Shown here piece after piece: positions 1 through 5,039 of a DNA stretch of 5,039 bases. The notes below the pieces were generated by a model. That model did not search any database. It saw only the letters and a list, made by a program, of their open reading frames with translations, and was not told the DNA's origin. Position numbers and translations under genes: made by a program. Positions within the stretch are counted from its first letter, which is position 1, and each line of letters opens with the position of its first letter. This DNA comes from CAYJEO01 sp044432805 (lineage in GTDB: Bacteria > Bacillota_I > Bacilli_A > RF39 > UBA660): positions 1 through 5,039 of the forward strand of contig JAWXUI010000052.1 in NCBI GenBank assembly GCA_044432805.1, in the 5' to 3' direction.

Positions 1-718
1 CTAGTGATTATGTAAACGAATATGAAACGCAAATACTAGATAGAGAAGATGATGAGGCTTATAAAATAATCGAGTTTGAGATAAATGGTGAAAATGCATA
101 TCTTGCTGTTATATATGATCCCTCTACTATAAGTGACTTTATGAAAGTGGTCAATATGTTGCTGATATGGCTGTGGACTACGGTGCTAGCCTTGCAATAA
201 ACGCTGGAAGATTTAGTGATGCAAAAGGAAAAAATGGAAGTGGCGCTATCCCTTCTGGAATAACAATAGTAGATGGCGAAGTTATTACGGGCGATGATAG
301 TACGGTCAATTAATTGGATAACGTTTTAATGCTTATTGATAACTGCACAGTAGAAATGGCTCTTGATTATGGAATAACAGATGCTGTTTATTCAACACCA
401 TTTTTAATAGTAAACGGTGTGCAGCCTTATATTTCTGGTAATGGAGGATTTGGTATGGCCGGAAGAACTGCGATTGGCCAAAGAGCTGATGGAATAGTGT
501 TATTTTTAGTGGTAGATTCAAATGAACTGCGAACTAATGGAGCGTCAATGGCTGATTTAATTGAAATAATGCTAAATTACGGAGCTATTAACGCAGCTAA
601 TCTTGATGGTGGAACTTCTAGTGCAATGAGTTTAAACTATGAAATTTTAAATGATCCAATAAGTTATAATTTCAAACACACAACAAGACCAATAGCTACT
701 ATTTTTTATGTAAAATAA
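1..718 (+). pseudogene. Phosphodiester glycosidase (NAGPA-domain) family, 5'-truncated by window edge and frame-disrupted
   Basis: This is the C-terminal part of a NAGPA-type phosphodiester glycosidase; family members hydrolyse sugar phosphodiester bonds, often on cell-surface or exported substrates. The reading frame starts outside the window. Codons from position 3 read SDYVNEYETQILDRED and then YLAVIYDPS. At about 130-146 the frame shifts, and from 146 it reads SGQYVADMAVDYG, INAGRF and PSGITIVDGEV. An in-frame TAA lies at 311-313. The last part (314-718) reads DNVLMLIDN, GRTAIGQRADG and the signature NLDGGTSS, and ends TRPIATIFYVK. The GRTAIGQR and NLDGGTSS motifs identify the family. In the third frame, 310-318 encodes LIG, which fits the expected LIGF before DNVL, so the stop probably reflects small indels around 310-320 rather than a point mutation. 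All family blocks are in order, so it was one gene and is now very likely inactive. The stop codon lies one base before the insertion sequence. The substrate is unknown. Confidence 0.85.
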
Positions 719-719
719 G

Positions 720-748
720 TTTGACAGTGTAAAAATTTGTCGGATGAA
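720..748 (+). repeat. Left terminal inverted repeat (IRL)
   Basis: This repeat reads TTTGACAGTGT, then A5T3, then GTCGGATGAA. Compared with the right end it differs only at position 17 (T against A) and position 28 (A against G). The base outside it (719) no longer matches, which sets the element boundary. It is the end distal to the transposase start and the presumed transposase-binding site. Confidence 0.92.
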
Positions 749-771
749 GTGATAAAAAAATCACTTTTTTT
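747..771 (+). terminator. Rightward hairpin with T-tract at the left IS end
   Basis: AAGTGAT (747-753) pairs with ATCACTT (760-766) around a six-A loop, followed by five Ts (767-771). This has the form of a small intrinsic terminator for transcription entering the element from the glycosidase side. On the other strand no U-tract follows the stem, so it should not stop the transposase transcript well. The transposase stop codon (770-772) lies partly in the T-tract. The stem is short and AT-rich, so the strength is uncertain. Confidence 0.5.
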
Positions 772-2350
772 ATAAGTTGAAGTTTGCGTGAGCAAAGTGA
801 TTTAATGTATGAAATAATGAATTGGATTTACCATTTTCTAAAATAGGAAGGTTGCTTGTTTTATTTTTTTCAAAAATACTATAATTCAATAATTCTTGAT
901 TAATGGTTATTGTTTCTTTCGCATTATAAGAGTTTATATATAAGTTAAATATGTTAATTCCATTTTGTTCATATTCTCTTAGCTTAAGCAATTTTCCAAT
1001 TGTTTTAGAACTATATGCTTTAGGTCTTGAAGAGAAATAATCAGCTACGTTATGTGATATATGTGCTTCCATTGAAGATTTATATTCGCTGTTTTTCATA
1101 TTTATAATGGATTTCCAATTGTTTAATAAGTAATTCCTGTATTTATCTAAGTTATTTAATTTTTTTTCTAGTTTTTCGTTTTTTAATTTATCATTGCAAT
1201 TTTCTTTTAGCTTTTCATAAGTTTCCTTTAATTGTTGTTTATTGTTATGATCTATACATTTATGAAGTTGCGATCTAATTTTTTTATCATGTGTAGAACG
1301 ATTTATACACTGTGATGCATGAAAATCACATAAACATTTAAAAACTTCCACAAAACTATTAAGTTTTAAATTATAAACGCCTGCAGTAATCCATTTTCCG
1401 GCATCCGATAAAACTTTGATTTTCTTTATTTTGTCAAAATCATATATTTCTATAATTTCATTAATAAATTCATCCCACGGATTTTTCGATGCAGTTAAAA
1501 ATAAATGTTTATTTTGTAAGACTCTTTTTCCATTAATAGTTTTGATGCTACTGAAGATGATAAAAGCTTTAACCATTATATTATTTTTTATTTTTCCTGT
1601 TTTTTTACTATGATATTTATCTAGTTGACTATCAGTTTTATTCTCATTAATAATTTCATCTTTAATTTGCTCACTGGTTTTTGATTCGGCATTATCATTT
1701 TCATTATTATATAAACGAATTTGTTCATGTACAAACTTTTCATCGATCATTACATATAAAGTGTCAGAAGATTCTTTTAAATTATATTTAACTTTAGGTG
1801 TATTCCAGTCTTTAATCCAGTTATAGATATTTTGTCGCGAGATACTGTAATCAAGTAAATTGTTGAATGGATTTATAATTGCGTCGCATAGTTCGCCACC
1901 TTTTTTTTGATTGGTTTTAAGAGCAGTTTCTATTGCCAAAGCTTTAATCGTCGGGTCGTATCTATCGTATTTATTGAAGTTAAAAATATTATCAATAAAA
2001 TAAAAATGATGTTCTCTATTTTTATCTTCATAATATGTTCTTTTAATTTCTAATTCACCAAAAATAGTTAGTATTGATCTTAAATCTTTACTTTTATTAA
2101 CATTGTAATAAAGAAGTCTATCCTCAGAATTTCTAAACATTAAATCTAGATATTCTATAGAAGACTTTAAAACAGATAAAACAAGAGATTTCATTTCTTC
2201 ATTAATATCAACTGTTATATTTTTGGTTGAACTATAATTATCGAATAAAAAGGAAATTATTTTATATGATAAATCACCAAAAGCATTGCTTAATTGTTCT
2301 TTGATGTAATTTTTTGCATCATCTTTCATTTTTTGTGTTATTATATTCAT
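770..2350 (-). CDS. ISLre2/UPF0236-family transposase, 526 aa
   Basis: This is the DDE-type transposase that would cut and join the element's ends. In order it shows: an N-terminal block with IFGELEIKRTYY (about residues 96-107) and YDRYDP (128-133); a helix-turn-helix-like SRQNIYNWI (171-179); VMIDEKFVHEQ with a candidate catalytic Asp at 203; VLSDAGKWI with a second Asp at 316; CDFHASQCI with His 344; and MEAHISHN with a candidate Glu at 428, followed by the family signature SSRPKAYS (440-447) and LREYEQNG (457-464). An Asn/Glu/Lys-rich stretch of about 40 residues (216-255) separates the first Asp block from the next strand. The start at 2350 is chosen because AGGCGGT precedes it at a good distance; the frame stays open to 2449, but that start lies outside the element. 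No frameshift is seen. The catalytic residues are assigned by pattern, not by alignment. Confidence 0.92.
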   Translation of the reverse strand: MNIITQKMKDDAKNYIKEQLSNAFGDLSYKIISFLFDNYSSTKNITVDINEEMKSLVLSVLKSSIEYLDLMFRNSEDRLLYYNVNKSKDLRSILTIFGELEIKRTYYEDKNREHHFYFIDNIFNFNKYDRYDPTIKALAIETALKTNQKKGGELCDAIINPFNNLLDYSISRQNIYNWIKDWNTPKVKYNLKESSDTLYVMIDEKFVHEQIRLYNNENDNAESKTSEQIKDEIINENKTDSQLDKYHSKKTGKIKNNIMVKAFIIFSSIKTINGKRVLQNKHLFLTASKNPWDEFINEIIEIYDFDKIKKIKVLSDAGKWITAGVYNLKLNSFVEVFKCLCDFHASQCINRSTHDKKIRSQLHKCIDHNNKQQLKETYEKLKENCNDKLKNEKLEKKLNNLDKYRNYLLNNWKSIINMKNSEYKSSMEAHISHNVADYFSSRPKAYSSKTIGKLLKLREYEQNGINIFNLYINSYNAKETITINQELLNYSIFEKNKTSNLPILENGKSNSLFHTLNHFAHANFNL

Positions 2351-2356
2351 ATGAGT

Positions 2357-2363
2357 ACCGCCT
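2357..2363 (-). promoter_or_regulatory. Transposase ribosome-binding site
   Basis: The minus strand reads AAAGGCGGTACTCAT just before the ATG at 2350. AGGCGGT is a near-consensus Shine-Dalgarno sequence with a 6-base spacer. It settles the transposase start at 2350 against the upstream in-frame ATG at 2449, which is outside the insertion sequence and has no promoter or RBS belonging to it. Confidence 0.75.
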
Positions 2364-2377
2364 TTATTCTCAAAATA

Positions 2378-2406
2378 ATTATAACGCAGTACTCTTTTTT
2401 TGTCCA
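2378..2406 (-). promoter_or_regulatory. Transposase promoter
   Basis: On the minus strand TGGACA (2401-2406) and a perfect TATAAT (2378-2383) are separated by exactly 17 bp. This matches a housekeeping sigma-70/sigma-A promoter with one mismatch in the -35 box. The -35 box overlaps the inner edge of the right inverted repeat. The promoter is fully inside the element, so it moves with it. Confidence 0.75.
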
Positions 2407-2431
2407 TCCGACAATTTTTTACACTGTCAAA
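2403..2431 (-). repeat. Right terminal inverted repeat (IRR)
   Basis: Read on the minus strand this is TTTGACAGTGT, A6T2, GTCGGATGGA, matching the left end at 27 of 29 positions. Its inner edge overlaps the -35 box of the transposase promoter (2401-2406). Transposase bound to this end could therefore also repress its own transcription; that is an inference from the overlap. Confidence 0.92.
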
Positions 2432-2443
2432 TGTTTTTTTTAG

Positions 2444-2472
2444 TTGCAATAATTTAATGAAAGTGATAAAAT
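2444..2472 (+). promoter_or_regulatory. helD promoter
   Basis: TTGCAA (2444-2449) and TAAAAT (2467-2472) are separated by 17 bp, a good sigma-A-type promoter 45 bp before the helD start codon. A run of eight Ts (2433-2440) lies just upstream, as in an UP-element-like A/T tract. The promoter is outside the insertion sequence, whose last base is 2431, so helD keeps a promoter of its own. An overlapping TATAAC (2472-2477) is a less well spaced alternative -10 box. Confidence 0.65.
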
Positions 2473-2487
2473 ATAACTCATTAAATT
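2451..2487. repeat. Perfect 10-bp inverted repeat centred on the helD -10 box
   Basis: AATTTAATGA (2451-2460) and TCATTAAATT (2478-2487) are exact reverse complements with a 17-bp spacer. The dyad centre (2469) coincides with the -10 hexamer (2467-2472). One arm lies between the -35 and -10 boxes and the other at the expected transcription start. Only the second arm would be transcribed, so a protein-binding operator fits better than an RNA hairpin. In DNA this AT-rich, matches of this size also occur by chance; the placement is what makes it notable. Confidence 0.4.
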
Positions 2488-2516
2488 TATTTGCAAATAA
2501 AAAGGAGTAGTGAATT

Positions 2517-4718
2517 ATGGAAAAAACTAAATTAGAAGAAGAAGAATATTTAGAATATACTTTAAAAAAATTTGAAGAGGTTATAGCTGATACTAAATTG
2601 AGATTAGATTCAGTTGGTAGAATGTATAGAAATGACCCAGTATTATTTCAAAATTTTACAAACCAATACAAAAATAGATTAAGGCTTTTAAATAAAACTG
2701 CTGATAAACCATATTTTGCAAGATTAGATTTCCGTGATTTTCAAGAAGATAAAGTGGAAGAATGTTATATAGGAAAAGTTGGTGTTTTTGACGAAGATAA
2801 TAAAATTATTACCGTTGATTGGAGAGCTCCTATAGCATCAATGTATTATGATAGTAACATTGGTGATGCATCATATGAAGCACCAAAAGGAATAATTAAA
2901 GGCGAATTACTAGTCAAAAGACAATATGATATAGAAAGTGGAAAATTGAATAGTTTCCAAGATGTTGACACAGTATCGAACGATGAAATGTTAAAACCTT
3001 ATTTAGGAGTTAATGCTGATAGTAGATTGAAAAATATCGTATCTACTATTCAGTCTGAGCAAAATAATATTATAAGAGAAAAAATGCATAATAACATTAT
3101 TGTTCAAGGAGTTGCTGGTAGTGGCAAAACGACGGTTGCACTTCATAGAATCGCCTACTTAGTGTATAATAACATAAATAATATTAAACCAAACCAATAC
3201 TTAGTTATTGGGCCTAGTAAATTTTTTGTTAAATATATTTCTGGCGTTTTACCAGATTTAGATGTTAATGATGTATCTCAATTAACATATGATGAAATAG
3301 TCAGAGAATTAATAAATGAGGATTTTGAATTAATATCCGATGAAGAAAAATTAAAAAATTCAATAAAAGATGTTAATGAAATGTTTTATGAAAAATTAAG
3401 AGTTTCGATGCTATATAAAAAAACACTTGATAAATTTTTAAAAGATTTTGATAAAGATGTAGTTCCTGATAAAAATTTTATTGTTAAGGGATATACTATA
3501 ATATCAAAAAATGTTATTTCAGATATATATAATAGTATTGAGGGAAATGATGTTATTAATTATAGTGTACTTGCAAAAAAAAATGATAGAGTTATTTTAT
3601 TTATAAGAAAATATATAGAAGATAATAACGATGTTATATTGTCTAGTATTAGAAATCAGTTTTACGATAAAATAGAAAATATGAATAGAGACGAAATAGT
3701 AAAAGAAAGAAAAAATATAGAGTTTGTTGAAAAAGAAATTCGTAATTGTTGTAATCAAAGTTTAAAAAAATATTTTTCTGGAGCTAGTCCCAAAATATTA
3801 ACGTTATATATGCAATTTTTAAAGAATATTGAAAATTACGTAGAATTAAATAATCTGGATTACGATATTAAGGAAAAAAGTAAAATAAATTTTAAAAATA
3901 TAAAATCTAAGAAAGTTGAATTTGAAGATTTAGGTGCATTAATATATTTGTTTTATAGAATTTATGGTTCAGGAGAATTTGAAAAATATCGCCATGCTGT
4001 AGTTGATGAAGCGCAAGATTTTGGAGAATTTAATTTTTATGCACTAAAACATTTAATGCCGAAGAGTTCATTTAGTATATTTGGAGATCTTGCTCAATCT
4101 ATATACCAATATCGTGGAGTATCTGATTGGAATAGTGTTTTAAATAGCAGTTTTAATGGAAAATGTGATATTAAACATTTAACAAAAAGCTATAGAACAA
4201 CAACAGAAATAATGGATTCAGCTAATATTATAACAAATCACTTAGGAATAAAAGTCGCTGAGCCAGTTATTAGACACGGTGTTGAAGTTGGATATGGCGA
4301 ACTAGAAAATATTTCTAATATTTTAAATGAATTAAATAATTTTATACTCAAAGGTTATAAATCAATAGCAATTATATGTAAAGATGAAGTTGAATCAACA
4401 TATATATATAACTATTTAAAATCACAAAATATAAATGTAAATAATATAACAAATTCAGATACTGAATATAATGGCGGAATATGTACTATTACTAGTTATC
4501 TAGCTAAGGGTTTAGAATTTGATGGTGTTATTATTTCGGATGCATCAGAAAATAGATATGATGACTCTAAAAGTATAGATATGAAATTATTATATGTGGC
4601 TATGACTAGAGCGCTTCATGAACTTGTAATATTTTATAGTGGAAATATTACATTACCGTTACAAAATCAAGCAAAAAAAAAAGTAGATGATTGTGTAGTA
4701 AGAACTAGAAATAAATAA
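2517..4718 (+). CDS. helD: HelD-type superfamily 1 helicase (RNA polymerase recycling ATPase), 733 aa
   Basis: HelD binds stalled or post-termination RNA polymerase in the cytoplasm and uses ATP to release nucleic acid and recycle the enzyme. The N-terminal coiled-coil-like arm (about 1-60) is followed by the HelD-specific block YIGKVGVFDEDN and DWRAPIASMYYD (84-112) and LLVKRQYD (131-138). Helicase motifs follow: Q-like IQSEQNNIIR (178-187), Walker A GVAGSGKT (198-205), motif II VVDEAQD (495-501), motif III FGDLAQSIYQYRG (522-534), motif IV SYRT with Arg 560, motif V TSYLAKGLEFDGVI (659-672) and motif VI LYVAMTRA (692-699). The region from about 250 to 470 between Walker A and motif II is less conserved and corresponds to the HelD-specific insertion. 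Length is close to the roughly 770 residues of Bacillus HelD. The start is supported by AAAGGAG (2501-2507) nine bases before ATG. All motifs are intact. UvrD/Rep-type DNA helicase IV is the nearest alternative, but the DWRAP block favours HelD. Confidence 0.93.
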   Translation: MEKTKLEEEEYLEYTLKKFEEVIADTKLRLDSVGRMYRNDPVLFQNFTNQYKNRLRLLNKTADKPYFARLDFRDFQEDKVEECYIGKVGVFDEDNKIITVDWRAPIASMYYDSNIGDASYEAPKGIIKGELLVKRQYDIESGKLNSFQDVDTVSNDEMLKPYLGVNADSRLKNIVSTIQSEQNNIIREKMHNNIIVQGVAGSGKTTVALHRIAYLVYNNINNIKPNQYLVIGPSKFFVKYISGVLPDLDVNDVSQLTYDEIVRELINEDFELISDEEKLKNSIKDVNEMFYEKLRVSMLYKKTLDKFLKDFDKDVVPDKNFIVKGYTIISKNVISDIYNSIEGNDVINYSVLAKKNDRVILFIRKYIEDNNDVILSSIRNQFYDKIENMNRDEIVKERKNIEFVEKEIRNCCNQSLKKYFSGASPKILTLYMQFLKNIENYVELNNLDYDIKEKSKINFKNIKSKKVEFEDLGALIYLFYRIYGSGEFEKYRHAVVDEAQDFGEFNFYALKHLMPKSSFSIFGDLAQSIYQYRGVSDWNSVLNSSFNGKCDIKHLTKSYRTTTEIMDSANIITNHLGIKVAEPVIRHGVEVGYGELENISNILNELNNFILKGYKSIAIICKDEVESTYIYNYLKSQNINVNNITNSDTEYNGGICTITSYLAKGLEFDGVIISDASENRYDDSKSIDMKLLYVAMTRALHELVIFYSGNITLPLQNQAKKKVDDCVVRTRNK

Positions 4719-4916
4719 TTATAATAAATCTTTAATCTCAAAAGTATATTCATTATTCTTATATTCAAACTTAAAATAAGTAAACATTGGAAAATTATCT
4801 AATGTTTTTTTAAGTTCTAATAATGCAATATCTTTTTTGTTAAATCCACTATATGAAGAAATAAAATCTATTACTTCACTACACATATCATATTTTTTTA
4901 GTTGCTTTGTTTTCAT
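4719..4916 (-). CDS. Small protein of unknown function, 65 aa
   Basis: I do not recognise this protein. It begins MKTKQLKKYDM, continues with a probably helical middle (SEVIDFISSYSGFNKKDIALLELKK split by a short turn at SSYSGFN), and ends with MFTYFKFEYKNNEYTFEIKD, which looks like a beta hairpin rich in aromatic residues. Charges nearly balance (11 Lys, 10 Asp/Glu). There is no signal peptide, membrane segment or metal-binding cysteine cluster, so it should be cytoplasmic. That it is a real gene is supported mainly by AAAAGGAG on the minus strand (around 4926-4933), nine bases before the ATG at 4916, and by a TAA stop (4719-4721) that directly abuts the helD stop. Its upstream region holds two near-identical repeats that could be regulatory. 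A small regulator is possible, but nothing in the sequence shows it. Confidence 0.65.
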   Translation of the reverse strand: MKTKQLKKYDMCSEVIDFISSYSGFNKKDIALLELKKTLDNFPMFTYFKFEYKNNEYTFEIKDLL

Positions 4917-4938
4917 AGTTATAAACTCCTTTTAAAAG

Positions 4939-4979
4939 TTATAACACAAAATAGCAATTATTTATAACTGAAAATAGCA
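4939..4979. repeat. Two 18-bp direct repeats upstream of the small gene
   Basis: TTATAACACAAAATAGCA (4939-4956) and TTATAACTGAAAATAGCA (4962-4979) match at 16 of 18 positions with a 23-bp period. The first copy contains the self-complementary GTTATAAC (4938-4945). A further GTTATAA occurs at 4918-4924, close to the start codon. On the minus strand each copy offers a TATAA-type -10-like box, but no well-spaced -35 box is seen, so the exact promoter is not called. The repeats could be tandem operator sites; chance similarity in AT-rich DNA cannot be excluded. Confidence 0.5.
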
Positions 4980-4991
4980 TTTTGTTATTAT

Positions 4992-5011
4992 TTTTCATTT
5001 AAATGTGAAAA
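4992..5011. repeat. Imperfect palindrome in the intergenic region
   Basis: TTTTCA (4992-4997) and TGAAAA (5006-5011) are inverted around an AT-rich centre, and CATTTAAATG (4996-5005) is itself a perfect palindrome. No T-tract follows, so this is not an intrinsic terminator. It lies between the small leftward gene and a possible rightward start, where a regulator-binding site would be expected. The function is a guess. Confidence 0.3.
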
Positions 5012-5029
5012 TATTAGTAGGTGATAAAA

Positions 5030-5039
5030 GTGATAGATA
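5030..5039 (+). CDS. Possible start of a rightward gene leaving the window
   Basis: AGGTGAT (5019-5025) is a 7-base match to the extended Shine-Dalgarno sequence AGGTGATC and stands four bases before a GTG at 5030, a correct distance for that part of the site. Only GTG-ATA-GAT (Met-Ile-Asp) is visible before the window ends, so neither the gene nor its product can be judged. It would be divergent from the small gene at 4719-4916. Confidence 0.25.

Larger units (their letters stand above)
720..2431 (-). mobile_element. Complete ISLre2-family (UPF0236) insertion sequence
   Basis: This is a 1,712-bp element bounded by 29-bp inverted repeats that start TTTGACAGTGT and match at 27 of 29 positions. 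It carries one leftward transposase gene that fills nearly all of it. Length, single gene and transposase family fit ISLre2-type elements. The gene, promoter, RBS and both ends look intact, so the copy may be active or recently acquired. The ISLre2 family is, from general knowledge, expected to make a target duplication of about 9 bp. The bases outside the two ends (TAAAATAAG on the left, TGTTTTTTT on the right) do not match. The element lies one base after the stop codon of the glycosidase remnant and 12 bp before the -35 box of helD. Confidence 0.92.

Noticed and set aside
333..521. Leftward 62-codon open frame
   Set aside because: It lies opposite the conserved glycosidase blocks, has no clear RBS, and its translation resembles no family; it is a shadow frame.
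314..718. A separate 134-residue gene starting at TTG 314
   Set aside because: It directly follows an in-frame stop in the same frame as the upstream family blocks, has no RBS, and contains only the C-terminal half of the glycosidase domain. It is part of the broken gene.
1416..1613. Rightward 65-codon hydrophobic open frame
   Set aside because: It lies opposite the transposase catalytic region. The apparent membrane-like character is what the complement of a Lys/Asn-rich gene produces, and there is no RBS.
2425..2430. TTGACA in the terminal repeat as a -35 box
   Set aside because: It is a perfect -35 hexamer reading into the element, but no -10 box lies 16-18 bp downstream on the same strand, and a better-spaced pair (TGGACA/TATAAT) exists.
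2433..2440. T-run after the insertion sequence as a terminator
   Set aside because: No stem precedes it other than the IS end, which has no self-complementary hairpin there. It fits better as an A/T tract upstream of the helD promoter.
2351..2449. Longer transposase with 33 extra N-terminal residues from an ATG at 2449
   Set aside because: That start lies outside the insertion sequence (boundary 2431), runs through the inverted repeat and the promoter, and has no RBS of its own. The ATG at 2350 has a good RBS and promoter.
2517..4718. The helicase as part of a new defence system
   Set aside because: The DWRAP block and the motif order mark it as ordinary HelD, and no nuclease, methylase or other defence partner is present in the window.
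1..5039. tRNA, rRNA, CRISPR arrays or stop-codon recoding
   Set aside because: No cloverleaf or rRNA-like GC-rich segment and no regularly spaced repeat array were seen. Tryptophan is encoded by TGG, and no in-frame TGA occurs in the intact genes.

Overview
The window is about 5 kb of very AT-rich bacterial DNA. It looks like a low-GC Bacillota genome, either Bacilli or a Mycoplasmatota-like gut lineage. This rests on strong AAAGGAG-type ribosome-binding sites, only TAA stops, Lys/Asn/Ile-rich proteins, TGG for tryptophan with no in-frame TGA (so the standard bacterial code), and the three protein families present. The exact taxon cannot be read from the sequence.

From left to right: (1) Positions 1-718 hold the C-terminal part of a phosphodiester glycosidase (NAGPA-domain) gene. 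It enters from the left and is broken by at least one frameshift and an in-frame stop, so it is a decaying pseudogene. (2) Positions 720-2431 are a complete insertion sequence of the ISLre2/UPF0236 type. It has 29-bp terminal inverted repeats (27 matches), one leftward transposase gene with its own promoter and RBS, and a hairpin with a T-tract near its left end. No flanking target duplication is visible. (3) Positions 2432-4718 hold an intact rightward helD gene for a UvrD/Rep-like superfamily 1 helicase that recycles RNA polymerase. Its promoter begins only 12 bp beyond the insertion-sequence end, and a perfect 10-bp inverted repeat is centred on its -10 box. (4) Positions 4719-4916 hold a leftward 65-codon gene of unknown function. 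Its stop codon directly abuts the helD stop codon. (5) Positions 4917-5039 form a short regulatory region with two near-identical 18-bp repeats, a palindrome, and a possible translation start for a rightward gene that leaves the window.

The genes do not form an operon. helD and the transposase are transcribed divergently from back-to-back promoters around the right IS end. helD and the small gene converge. The contents are largely familiar: a gene remnant, a transposon and a housekeeping helicase. I found no convincing new multi-gene system. The points most worth checking are the small convergent gene with its repeated upstream motif, the dyad centred on the helD -10 box, and the missing target duplication of the insertion sequence.
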